Assembly (NCBI GenBank): GCA_900763175.1
Contig: CAAFJI010000047.1
Location: forward strand, 1-21,609
Source: Lachnospiraceae bacterium
Lineage (GTDB): Bacteria > Bacillota > Clostridia > Lachnospirales > Lachnospiraceae
DNA length: 21,609 bases
Direction of reading: 5' to 3'
Positions within the stretch are counted from its first letter, which is position 1, and each line of letters starts with the position of its first letter. Below, piece by piece: positions 1 through 7,284 of this stretch. A program made the position numbers and the translations under genes. The notes beneath the pieces were generated by a model, which had not been told where the DNA came from, did no database searches, and saw nothing but the letters and a program-made list of their open reading frames with translations.

Positions 1-38
1 CGCAAGCTATAAAAAAAGGAGCAGAAAGGAAGGATTTT

Positions 39-509
39 ATGGAAAATTCCGCTCAAAAAGAAAATCAGCAAAAGTATGCGAAGTATGTAAAAGAGGTAAC
101 ACCTACCCACAGTTTGCCCCTGAATATGGCAAAAGCCTTTCTCACAGGCGGGCTGATCTGTGTGGCGGGGCAGTTTATCACGAATTTTGCAAAAAATGCC
201 GGGCTGGATCAGGAAATGGCCGGAACCTGGTGTTCTGTTACCCTTGTGTTTATCAGTGTCCTCCTTACCGGCTTTAATATTTATCCCAAGATTGGGAAAT
301 TCGGCGGTGCCGGAAGCCTGGTCCCAATCACCGGATTCGCCAATTCCGTGGCTGCCCCTGCCATTGAGTTCAAAACAGAGGGACAGGTATTTGGAATCGG
401 CTGCAAGATTTTTACCATTGCAGGCCCTGTGATCCTGTACGGCATTATGAGCTCCTGGCTTGCAGGCCTTATCTATTACATTTTGAAACTAATGGAGGTG
501 ATCTCATGA
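39..509 (+). CDS. spoVAC: Stage V sporulation protein AC (SpoVAC)
   Basis: This 156-residue membrane protein belongs to the SpoVA complex, which moves dipicolinic acid (DPA) into the forespore and releases it at germination. In Bacillus SpoVAC behaves as a mechanosensitive channel. After a charged N-terminus (about residues 1-25) come hydrophobic segments near 30-48, 63-78, 88-110 and 120-150, with the family-type glycine-rich stretch FGGAGSLVPITGFANS. The start is set by an AAGGAAGG site just upstream. It overlaps spoVAD by 4 bp. The first 38 bases hold no complete gene; one frame reads R-K-L-stop (stop at 10-12), which could be the tail of an upstream gene. In related genomes spoVA follows sigF, but that cannot be checked here. 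Family assignment is firm from sequence and neighbours. Confidence 0.95.
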   Translation: MENSAQKENQQKYAKYVKEVTPTHSLPLNMAKAFLTGGLICVAGQFITNFAKNAGLDQEMAGTWCSVTLVFISVLLTGFNIYPKIGKFGGAGSLVPITGFANSVAAPAIEFKTEGQVFGIGCKIFTIAGPVILYGIMSSWLAGLIYYILKLMEVIS

Positions 510-1594
510 GGAATCCAGCCAGTCCCACCGGAACTGCCAGCCTGACATTTTTCTCCCCGGTCTATATTACAAGCTGTGCCTCTGTGGTTGGGAAAAAAGA
601 AGGACAGGGGCCTCTTGGAAAGCTTTTTGACCTGATCTGTGAAGATCCTATGTTTGGCTCTGAAACCTGGGAAGCAGCAGAAAGCACCATGCAAAAGGAG
701 GCGGCTGCTCTCGCCATAGGAAAGGCAGGGCTTAAGCCTTCCGATATCCGCATGACCTTTGCCGGTGATCTTCTGGCGCAGACCACTGCCTCCTCCTTCG
801 GGATTGCAGGAATGGGAATCCCCTTTTATGGCTTGTTTGGAGCCTGCTCTACTATAGGAGAAGCCCTCTCCCTTGGTGCCATGGCCATTGCCGCAGGATA
901 TGGAGAGCACATTCTCTGTGCTACCTCCAGCCACTTTGCAAGTGCGGAAAAAGAGTTTCGTTTTCCACTGGCCTATGGAAACCAGAGGCCCCTTTCAGCC
1001 ACATGGACTGTCACCGGAAGCGGTGCCTGCATTCTCTCCGGAAATCCACCTTTCCCTGAGATTCCGGAAAAAACAAAGCCTCTTCTTACAGAAAATGGCT
1101 GTGTCCGCATTACCGGACTTACCACTGGCCGGCTGGTTGATTACGGTCTTAAAGATTCCCTGAACATGGGCGGATGCATGGCACCTGCTGCCTGTGACAC
1201 CATCTGCCGCCACCTTTCTGATTTCAATTGCCATCCAGAGGATTACGACATGATTTTCACCGGAGATCTGGGTGCTGTTGGACAGCATATCCTTCTGGAA
1301 CTACTTTCAGAAAAGGGTTATGATATCAGTCAGGTTCACAGGGATTGCGGCCTTCTCATCTTCGACAATCAGACTCAGGACACTCATTCTGGCGGCAGTG
1401 GATGTGGATGCAGTGCTTCTGTTCTTGCCGCCTACATCCTTCCCATGATCGCATCAGGAACCTGGAAACGGGTGCTCTTTGTTCCTACAGGCGCCCTTCT
1501 TTCCAAAACCAGCTTCAATGAAGGAGATTCCATTCCCGGCATTGCCCACGCTGTAGTTTTGGAGCATGAAAGCAACGAGAAAAAGGAGGCGTAA
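506..1594 (+). CDS. spoVAD: Stage V sporulation protein AD (SpoVAD)
   Basis: SpoVAD is the soluble, thiolase-fold, DPA-binding subunit of the SpoVA complex, located at the spore inner membrane. The 362-residue product matches the Bacillus protein (about 338 aa) in motif order: GKKEGQGPLGKLFD near 29-42, FAGDLL near 85-90, FGACST near 111-116, CATSSHFASAEKEFRFP in the middle, and GGSGCGCSASV and PTGALLSK towards the C-terminus. Cys114 in FGACST corresponds to Cys110 of the B. subtilis protein. The start overlaps spoVAC as ATGA and has a GGAGGTGA site. The stop shares one base with the spoVAE start (TAATG). This packing implies translational coupling and fixed stoichiometry. Confidence 0.96.
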   Translation: MRNPASPTGTASLTFFSPVYITSCASVVGKKEGQGPLGKLFDLICEDPMFGSETWEAAESTMQKEAAALAIGKAGLKPSDIRMTFAGDLLAQTTASSFGIAGMGIPFYGLFGACSTIGEALSLGAMAIAAGYGEHILCATSSHFASAEKEFRFPLAYGNQRPLSATWTVTGSGACILSGNPPFPEIPEKTKPLLTENGCVRITGLTTGRLVDYGLKDSLNMGGCMAPAACDTICRHLSDFNCHPEDYDMIFTGDLGAVGQHILLELLSEKGYDISQVHRDCGLLIFDNQTQDTHSGGSGCGCSASVLAAYILPMIASGTWKRVLFVPTGALLSKTSFNEGDSIPGIAHAVVLEHESNEKKEA

Positions 1595-1956
1595 TGACTA
1601 TGGATTACTGGAATGCATTCTGGGTGGGCGGACTGATCTGCGCCCTGGTCCAGATTTTACTGGATAAAACGAAGCTGATGCCAGGCAGGGTCATGGTTCT
1701 TCTTGTGTGTACCGGTGCCTTTCTTGGAGCACTTGGAATTTACCAGCCACTGATCGACTTTGCCGGGGCCGGGGCTTCCGTGCCTCTTCTTGGTTTTGGA
1801 AACACTCTTTGGAAGGGACTGAAAGAGGCCATTAATTCTGACGGATTTATCGGTCTTTTTACAGGAGGCTTCACAGCCTGTGCTGCCGGAATCTCTGCAG
1901 CTCTTATTTTCTCTTACCTGGCGAGCTGGGTTTTCAAACCCAAGATGAAAGAATAG
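1594..1956 (+). CDS. spoVAE: Stage V sporulation protein AE (SpoVAE, SpoVAEb type)
   Basis: This is a 120-residue, mostly hydrophobic protein of the SpoVA DPA channel, close in size to Bacillus SpoVAEb (about 116 aa). Hydrophobic segments lie near residues 7-22, 32-50, 58-70 and 86-112. The family glycine-rich stretch FAGAGASVPLLGFG sits in the centre and parallels FGGAGSLVPITGFA in SpoVAC, a paralogous membrane subunit. An AAAAAGGAGG site lies directly before the ATG. A second in-frame ATG two codons downstream is possible but worse spaced. spoVAA follows after 10 bases. Confidence 0.94.
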   Translation: MTMDYWNAFWVGGLICALVQILLDKTKLMPGRVMVLLVCTGAFLGALGIYQPLIDFAGAGASVPLLGFGNTLWKGLKEAINSDGFIGLFTGGFTACAAGISAALIFSYLASWVFKPKMKE

Positions 1957-1966
1957 AGGTACCAGC

Positions 1967-2581
1967 ATGAGTGACACTCTCTATATCCAGACAGAGCAAA
2001 ACGTGGAGGTACATCACCCCCACGTTTATCTTCAGGACATTGCCAGGCTCTCCTGCAGCAATCAGAAAATATTAAACAGGCTGCGTGTTATGCCTGTAGC
2101 CAATCTTTCTCCCCAAAAGCCAGGACGCTATGTTCTTTCTGTTATGGACCTGGTCCGGGAAATCCAGCAAAAGGAGCCGGATCTTGCCATTACTTCCATC
2201 GGTGAGCCCGCCTTTCTGATCACCTACCAAAAGGAAACTGGCGTGAACCTGCTTTTTCGGTGGTGCAAGATTCTCTTTGTGTGTCTTGCCACCTTTTTCG
2301 GCGCCAGCTTCTCCATTATGACCTTCAACAATGACGTGGATCTGCCTGCTCTTTTTCAACAGATTTATACCCAGATAACGGGTCAGACTTCCACTGGTTT
2401 TACCATTCTGGAAATCTCCTATTCCATTGGGATTGGTCTTGGAGTCCTGTTTTTTTTCAATCATTTTGGCAGACTGAAGCTTACCGATGATCCCACGCCC
2501 ATGCAGGTGCAGATGCGCCTGTATGAGGATGATGTAAACACTACCATCCTGGAGGATATCTCTCGCAAAAAAGAATCCTGA
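1967..2581 (+). CDS. spoVAA: Stage V sporulation protein AA (SpoVAA)
   Basis: The 204-residue product matches SpoVAA of Bacillus (about 206 aa). It has a soluble N-terminal domain (about 1-95) and two membrane segments (about 98-118 and 145-165). The C-terminal half carries the recognisable series MTFNNDVDL, YTQITGQ, YSIGIGLGVLFFFNHF and DDPTPMQVQM, which aligns with the Bacillus protein. An AGAGGT site precedes the ATG. In Bacillus the operon starts spoVAA-spoVAB and continues AC-AD-AE. Here AA comes last and no spoVAB can be found after it. No convincing hairpin-plus-U terminator follows; repeat copy A begins 23 bases past the stop. Confidence 0.93.
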   Translation: MSDTLYIQTEQNVEVHHPHVYLQDIARLSCSNQKILNRLRVMPVANLSPQKPGRYVLSVMDLVREIQQKEPDLAITSIGEPAFLITYQKETGVNLLFRWCKILFVCLATFFGASFSIMTFNNDVDLPALFQQIYTQITGQTSTGFTILEISYSIGIGLGVLFFFNHFGRLKLTDDPTPMQVQMRLYEDDVNTTILEDISRKKES

Positions 2582-2603
2582 CCTGTTTCCGGAGAGCCCC
2601 GTT

Positions 2604-2632
2604 TTGCAAAAAGCATTTTTCAAACGCACTCT
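2604..2632 (+). repeat. Dispersed intergenic repeat, copy A
   Basis: This 29-base block matches copy B (9636-9664) at 25 of 29 positions and more loosely copies C and D. The shared core is TTGCA, then a purine run, then GCATTTTT, then a CAC.CTC-like end. It lies in the convergent gap between spoVAA and the HAD gene. Read on the minus strand it encodes the last codons and stop of the HAD gene, so it overlaps that gene's 3' end. The short AAAAA/TTTTT pairing inside it is too weak to be called a terminator. Confidence 0.6.
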
Positions 2633-3360
2633 AATAAAATTTTCGTCAGCTTCTCCATATCCATTTTTTTCAGCACATGATCTGCTTTTGGCAGGGGCTC
2701 ATCTGGAGAAATATTGGAATGGATATACACGGTGGAAAGTCCTGCCTCTTTTGCACCCTGAATGTCACAGACTCCATCATTTCCCACCATGACAGACTCC
2801 TTGACAGATAACTGGCACTCTGCAAGAAGGATATCATAGAACCGCAGGTCCGGCTTCTGCCAGCCATATTCTGAGGACAGGTAAATCTTCTCAAAAAATG
2901 GCTCCAGTCCCAGCGCACGAATCTCATATTCCGTAAAAATGCGCTGGGCATTTGACAGAAGATAAATCTTCTTTCCATTATCCTGGAGGGCTTTCAGCAT
3001 TTCGGCAGTTCCCTCATACAGGCGGATATATTCTGTAGAAAGGATTCGGAACATCTGTCCGGTATACACTGCCTGCTCCATGGTAGCCTTCACATTCTTT
3101 AACAGATAAAGCTCCTGAAATACTTCTTCCAGCTTAATTTCCGGATAGATCTTTTTCTTACCGGAAAGCACTGCTTCTGCTGCTTTTTTCTGTTTTCCCT
3201 TTACCAGAATGGCATACATGGTACGCAGCTCTTCCGTTTCATAATCTGCTCCATAATACCGGTAAAGCATGGCAAGCTTTTCCCACAGCTCTTCTTTTTT
3301 CTCGTTTGTATGGATGTCTACCAGGGTGCCATACAGGTCAAAAATACAGTTTTTATACAT
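2620..3360 (-). CDS. HAD-superfamily hydrolase (subfamily IA phosphatase-like)
   Basis: This is a 246-residue haloacid dehalogenase-superfamily enzyme, probably a small-molecule phosphatase; the substrate is unknown. Motif I is FDLYGTL with the expected nucleophile Asp8. The second Asp of the usual DxD is Tyr10, as in dehalogenase-type members. Motif II is LLSNA (Ser136), motif III has Lys169 in QKPD, and motif IV is GNDGVCD (Asp195 and Asp199). A helical cap domain spans about residues 20-110. An AGAGGT site lies upstream of the ATG. The gene follows the sugar permease gene on the same strand, but a terminator hairpin stands about 20 bases before its start, so it is at most a read-through member of that operon. 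Its last four residues (LECV) come from repeat copy A. Confidence 0.88.
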   Translation of the reverse strand: MYKNCIFDLYGTLVDIHTNEKKEELWEKLAMLYRYYGADYETEELRTMYAILVKGKQKKAAEAVLSGKKKIYPEIKLEEVFQELYLLKNVKATMEQAVYTGQMFRILSTEYIRLYEGTAEMLKALQDNGKKIYLLSNAQRIFTEYEIRALGLEPFFEKIYLSSEYGWQKPDLRFYDILLAECQLSVKESVMVGNDGVCDIQGAKEAGLSTVYIHSNISPDEPLPKADHVLKKMDMEKLTKILLECV

Positions 3361-3381
3361 ATTCTATACCTCTTTAAAAGA

Positions 3382-3407
3382 TGAGCCGCCGCTTATGCGA
3401 CAGCTCA
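3382..3407 (-). terminator. Intrinsic terminator of the MalEFG-type operon
   Basis: The minus-strand transcript folds into an 11-bp stem (arms TGAGCTGTCGC and GCGGCGGCTCA, two G-U pairs) with the tetraloop ATAA. It is followed by TCTTTT. It lies just after the permease stop codon and just before the HAD ribosome site. Confidence 0.75.
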
Positions 3408-3414
3408 GTCTGTA

Positions 3415-4290
3415 TCATCCTTTTACTGCACCGGACAATCCTTCTGTATAATATCTCTGCATGAAGATAAAGAGAACAGCAATTGGTATGGAAATGCATA
3501 CCGCTCCTGCTGCAAAACAGGTATACCAGTTATCAATATATTCCTTTTCAAGCATTTTCCACAGACCGATAGCGACTGTATAATAATCAGACTCAGCCCT
3601 GCAGATTACCTTTGCAAAGATAAAATCTATCCAAGGTCCCAGAAAAGACGTAAGAACTGTGTAAACAATGATCGGTTTACTAAGCGGAATGGTGATCTTG
3701 CAGAATACCTGCCACCTAGTACAGCCCTCAATGTAAGCTGCTTCATCCAGTGCCTTTGGAATGGTATCAAAAAATCCCTTTGCAATATAGAACTGCAAGC
3801 CCGCACTTCCCGAATATACCAGAACCAGTGCCACTCGGATCATATTTCCCTCTGACAGGCCGATTGCCTTAAGGATGTAATAAACAGCTACCATTGACAT
3901 AAATGCCGGGAAAAGTCCCAGGATCAGTGCAACGTTCATGAATGGTTTTCTCATCTTAAAGCGAAGCCTGGACATACAATAAGAGACAGCCAGAACAAAG
4001 AAGGTTGCAATCAGACATGAAAAAATTGCAATGATCAGTGTGTTTGTAAACATCTTCGGAAAGTTCAGAACACTGGTGTTAGTAAACAGTCTTTTGTAGT
4101 TATCCAGTGTGTAGCTCTTTGGGAAAAAGGTAGAAACATAGGAACCCTTTTCAGCGCGGAAGCTGGTCAGGATAATCCAGAAAATCGGAAAAAGCCAGAT
4201 CACAGCCAGCACCGCAAGCACTGCATGGACAACAGAATTAGTTACAAGTTTTTTGGTTTTCATGGAACCTGCTGCTTCTTTCTTTCTCAT
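3415..4290 (-). CDS. Sugar ABC transporter permease, MalG/GanQ type
   Basis: This is the second inner-membrane subunit of a carbohydrate-uptake-1 ABC importer (291 aa). About six membrane segments are visible, from residues 20-40 onward. The EAA loop that docks the ATPase reads EAAYIEGCTRWQVFCKITIPLSKP-like around residue 190, and the C-terminus ends with YYTEGLSGAVKG, typical of MalG-type proteins. The start shares one base with the end of the upstream permease (TAATG) and has an AGGAGG site, so the two subunits are coupled. The substrate is inferred to be maltodextrin-like from subunit architecture only. No ATPase gene accompanies it, so it probably uses a shared MsmX/MsmK-type ATPase encoded elsewhere. 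Confidence 0.93.
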   Translation of the reverse strand: MRKKEAAGSMKTKKLVTNSVVHAVLAVLAVIWLFPIFWIILTSFRAEKGSYVSTFFPKSYTLDNYKRLFTNTSVLNFPKMFTNTLIIAIFSCLIATFFVLAVSYCMSRLRFKMRKPFMNVALILGLFPAFMSMVAVYYILKAIGLSEGNMIRVALVLVYSGSAGLQFYIAKGFFDTIPKALDEAAYIEGCTRWQVFCKITIPLSKPIIVYTVLTSFLGPWIDFIFAKVICRAESDYYTVAIGLWKMLEKEYIDNWYTCFAAGAVCISIPIAVLFIFMQRYYTEGLSGAVKG

Positions 4291-5663
4291 TATTGGAATC
4301 CCTCCTCATCCTTGTAAGAGCCGCTGTTCCGGTACGTAACCAGAGATACGATAGACAGAACAACGAAGGTCAGAATACCAATGACAGCACCAATGTTGTA
4401 ATATTGCCGATCAATGGTCAGCTTGTACAGCCAGGTAACAAGAAGGTCTGTTTTTCCGGCAGTCATACCAACTGGTGTAGGATCTCCTCCTGAAAGAAGG
4501 TAAATAACGTTGAAGTTGTTTACGTTTCCGGTAAAGGTCATGATCAGGTACGGCATGGTTACAAACAGCATATACGGCAGTGTGATCTTGAAGAAAATCA
4601 CAAATGCGTTTGCACCGTCAACCTTTGCAGCCTCATACAGCTCTTCCGGAATGTTCTGCAGAATACCAGTTACCTGCATCATGGTATAAGGAATTCCAAC
4701 CCACAGATTGATCACGATCACGGTAACTCTCGCCCATGTAGCACTTGTGAAGAATGGCAGGGCTTTGTTTATGACTCCCATATTCATGAGCAGGGTATTT
4801 ACTGCACCAGATGGCTGAAGCATAGTTTTCATGATCAGAAGGGAAACGAACTGTGGAACTGCGATGGAAAGGATAAAACAAAATCTCCAGAAGCTTTTAA
4901 ATCTTGTTCCCTTTCTGTTGATAAGAAGGGCAAGAAGCATTCCCAGTATGTAGTTCAGGCCCGTTGCAAAAACAGCCCAGATCAGGGTCCACCCAAGTAC
5001 GGACCAGAAGGTCTGTCCAATGGAATCCGAGAAGCTTAATACTTTTTTAAAGTTGGCAAGTCCGACCCAGTCAAAAAGCACCAGGTGATCTCCGTCCTTA
5101 CTGTAGCTGGTAAATGCCATCAGGATCATGAATATCAGCGGTACAATATTCAGGACAAGGATTCCGGTAACCGGAAGGGAAAGAAGAGTTCTGTGCAGAT
5201 TCTTATCAAAAAGATCACGGATATCCTCACGGATGTTATTCAGATGTCTTCCCTCTTTTGCATAGCACTCTGCCTGATAGGCACTCTTCATGGATGCACG
5301 CCACATTACGATAAACCATAATACGATAAAAATAGTGACAACTCCATATAGCAGAATCAAGAGAGAATTATCACCGGCAACATACTCATAATAGCCCTTT
5401 GCCTCATTCCAGACTTCCTGCTGCTCCAGCTCACCAAGGGTAACCATCATCTTGAGGTTATAAAATCCTGATGTGATCATAAACCACAGGAACAGAACCT
5501 CAGATGCCAGAAATAAAAGTCCTTTTACTATCTGTTTGTGTACAATATTCCCCAGTCCCAAAACCAGCATAGTCAGGCGGGTGGCTGCGCCACCCTTCCT
5601 GACTGCGTTAGATACAGTATACGGAGTTGGGAAATTATTCCTTTTCTTTTTGAACAATTTCAT
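4290..5663 (-). CDS. Sugar ABC transporter permease, MalF/GanP type
   Basis: This is the first membrane subunit of the same importer (457 aa). It is much longer than a basic six-helix permease because it has an N-terminal extension with additional membrane segments near residues 40-65 and 100-120 and a charged linker (about 125-160). Such an extension is typical of Firmicutes MalF/GanP subunits. The core permease follows (about 160-445), with the EAA loop beginning EAAKVDGANAFVIFFK. The ribosome site is a GGGGAGAGG stretch with somewhat long spacing. It lies 55 bases after the solute-binding protein gene, and no strong hairpin is visible in that gap. Confidence 0.93.
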   Translation of the reverse strand: MKLFKKKRNNFPTPYTVSNAVRKGGAATRLTMLVLGLGNIVHKQIVKGLLFLASEVLFLWFMITSGFYNLKMMVTLGELEQQEVWNEAKGYYEYVAGDNSLLILLYGVVTIFIVLWFIVMWRASMKSAYQAECYAKEGRHLNNIREDIRDLFDKNLHRTLLSLPVTGILVLNIVPLIFMILMAFTSYSKDGDHLVLFDWVGLANFKKVLSFSDSIGQTFWSVLGWTLIWAVFATGLNYILGMLLALLINRKGTRFKSFWRFCFILSIAVPQFVSLLIMKTMLQPSGAVNTLLMNMGVINKALPFFTSATWARVTVIVINLWVGIPYTMMQVTGILQNIPEELYEAAKVDGANAFVIFFKITLPYMLFVTMPYLIMTFTGNVNNFNVIYLLSGGDPTPVGMTAGKTDLLVTWLYKLTIDRQYYNIGAVIGILTFVVLSIVSLVTYRNSGSYKDEEGFQ

Positions 5664-5718
5664 TCTGCTTTTGACCTCTCCCCAAACTCAATCTTTCCTG
5701 ACAGTTTTTTCGGTCTGA

Positions 5719-6942
5719 TTATTCAACACCGGAGGTGTTCATGTTCTCATTCCATTTTTCGGTAAGCTCAGCAGCGTTGTCATGTGTAATCTCGCCGTTT
5801 CTTAAGGATTTACCGAAGTTATCAGATGGTGTCCAGTAGTTTGCCATTGCTCCTACGAATGGCTGGATGATAGAAGTATTTGCAACTGTATCATTCTGGA
5901 CTTTTACAAGAAGATCCTCTGCCATTGCCGGATCAGCAAGGAGCTCTTCGTTGCAAGGGATGATATTTCTGCTCTCATAGTGAGATTTCTGAGACTCAGC
6001 AGATCCAAGGTATTTCGCAAGTGCGATCGCAACCTGAGGATACTCCGTTTTGGAGCTTACACCGATTGCTTTGGAACCTGCGAAGGAATACATCTGTTTT
6101 TCTTCCCCATTTAATGTATAAGTAGGAAGCTGTGCTGCACCAAAGTTGTCGCCAAGAGCTTCTTTTACTGCTGTGTAATCCCAGGAACCAGAGAACATAG
6201 CTTTGATGGAACCATCACGGATACCGGCAATACCGGAACCGTCAACATCTACTGCGAAGTTCGGGTTCTCAAGAAGAGTTACAAGGTAATCTGTTACGTC
6301 AGCTGCTTTCTCGCCACCGAAGTCGATTCCAGCCTCCTCATTGTAGCCATCCTCAAAGAATGTACATCCGTTTCCTATATAGAAGCTTGGCAGATACCAG
6401 GAGTTTGTGATTGGGAAGGACACAACGCCTTTCTCCAGCATAGTATCAAGATTTTTGATATCGTCCTCTGAGAACACGCTTTTATCGTAATACATAAACC
6501 ATGTGTTTGATGTAAACGGAACACCATATAATGCGCCGTCAACCGTTAAGGAATCAACCATTGTCTGAGAGTTGTTTTCTTTTACGAAAGTCTCAGTCTC
6601 GCCGCCAAGTCTTGCTACAGCATTTACCGGAAGAAGTGTGGCAAGCTGGTCATTCGCCATCATAAAAACATCAGCTGCCGCATCAAGGTCCTGTGCGATC
6701 AGATTTCCTACATCACCCTCTGCTGCAACGCCATAAGAGAAGTTGATATCCCAGTTTGGATGCTCAGCTGCGAAGGCTTCACACTGTGTCTGGATCCAGT
6801 TGCCATAGTCCTCTGACTGATCCTCTGACGGCGTCCACACAAGCAGGTCGCAGGAAATGCTTTCCTCTTCTGCCATTACTACAGATGGAGCTGCGCACAT
6901 AGCCATAACACCTGTTAATAAAAGAGCGGTTAATCTTTTCAT
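5719..6942 (-). CDS. Sugar ABC transporter substrate-binding protein, MalE-like
   Basis: This 407-residue extracellular receptor belongs to the cluster 1 family (maltose/maltodextrin type). A signal peptide covers residues 1-24, with a likely signal peptidase I site after VMA. Typical family stretches are LLVWTPSED near 33-41, the internal YGVPFTSNTWFMYYDK, and FSGSWDYTAVKEALGDN. The only cysteine in the signal region (Cys16) is preceded by VMAM, which does not fit a lipobox, so the protein does not look lipid-anchored. The start has a GGAGG site 6 bases upstream. It is the first gene of the minus-strand operon and has its own promoter (see 6992-6997). Maltodextrin is the likeliest ligand, but this is an inference. 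Confidence 0.92.
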   Translation of the reverse strand: MKRLTALLLTGVMAMCAAPSVVMAEEESISCDLLVWTPSEDQSEDYGNWIQTQCEAFAAEHPNWDINFSYGVAAEGDVGNLIAQDLDAAADVFMMANDQLATLLPVNAVARLGGETETFVKENNSQTMVDSLTVDGALYGVPFTSNTWFMYYDKSVFSEDDIKNLDTMLEKGVVSFPITNSWYLPSFYIGNGCTFFEDGYNEEAGIDFGGEKAADVTDYLVTLLENPNFAVDVDGSGIAGIRDGSIKAMFSGSWDYTAVKEALGDNFGAAQLPTYTLNGEEKQMYSFAGSKAIGVSSKTEYPQVAIALAKYLGSAESQKSHYESRNIIPCNEELLADPAMAEDLLVKVQNDTVANTSIIQPFVGAMANYWTPSDNFGKSLRNGEITHDNAAELTEKWNENMNTSGVE

Positions 6943-6991
6943 ACTTGTCCTCCTTAAATATGTTTTGTTTTGTATTTCGTTTCTGATGCTT

Positions 6992-6997
6992 ATTATA
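6992..6997 (-). promoter_or_regulatory. -10 box of the MalEFG-type operon
   Basis: The minus strand reads TATAAT exactly, about 50 bases upstream of the binding-protein start. At 17-18 bp spacing the -35 position holds TTTCAC or a neighbouring hexamer, a poor match to TTGACA. This suggests dependence on an activator or weak basal expression. Confidence 0.55.
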
Positions 6998-7111
6998 TTG
7001 GAAAAGTCCAGCTTGTGAAATAAAACTTTTTATAGAAATTTATCGTTTTTCAAATATTCTTCACATTTTCATACCATAAATCATCAATATATTCACATAA
7101 AAAAAGAACTC

Positions 7112-7198
7112 TGCCAGCATATTTCTTTTTTCTGTTCGCCAGAGCATGTTTGGAAACTGCCAGAAGCATTTTCCAAGAAATCCATTGCCAGCATTCCC
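7112..7198 (+). promoter_or_regulatory. Four direct repeats (GCCAG..GCAT type) upstream of metY
   Basis: Four related units start at 7112 (TGCCAGCATATTT), 7137 (CGCCAGAGCATGTTT), 7158 (TGCCAGAAGCATTTT) and 7186 (TGCCAGCATTCCC). Their GCCAG cores are 25, 21 and 28 bases apart, roughly helical-turn multiples. The last one overlaps the metY -35 box. This arrangement is what one expects of tandem binding sites for a transcription factor. The third unit also resembles part of the dispersed repeat family, so an origin from that repeat is possible. Confidence 0.5.
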
Positions 7199-7213
7199 TA
7201 AAAATGGTACTAT
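7185..7213 (+). promoter_or_regulatory. Probable sigma-A promoter of metY operon
   Basis: TTGCCA (7185-7190) and TACTAT (7208-7213) are separated by exactly 17 bp. Transcription would start near 7220, giving a leader of about 65 nt before the metY ATG, too short for most known SAM riboswitches. Confidence 0.6.
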
Positions 7214-7284
7214 ATTTCCATGTAATTGCTCTCTACGAACATTTGGCATCAGGGAGCTAATTTCATAAAACGAGGAGGTACATA

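Larger units (their letters stand above)
6943..7284. other. Divergent regulatory region (MalE-type operon / metY)
   Basis: This 342-bp gene-free stretch holds back-to-back promoters. A -10 box for the sugar operon lies on the minus strand near 6992. A full -35/-10 pair for metY lies at 7185-7213, preceded by four GCCAG-type direct repeats (7112-7198). The middle (7000-7110) is AT-rich with no clear operator. The SAM-I riboswitch core motifs, a T-box and a clear LacI-type palindrome were looked for by eye and not seen. A possible weak stem in the metY leader pairs 7228-7234 with 7251-7257 (seven pairs, one G-U). Confidence 0.7.

Noticed and set aside
2582..2640. Remnant of spoVAB after spoVAA
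   Set aside because: The short gap contains only repeat copy A and the HAD gene end; no frame resembles SpoVAB.
7214..7284. SAM-I, SAM-II or T-box leader before metY
   Set aside because: The predicted leader is only about 65 nt and none of the conserved core motifs was seen. Only a weak 7-bp stem is present.
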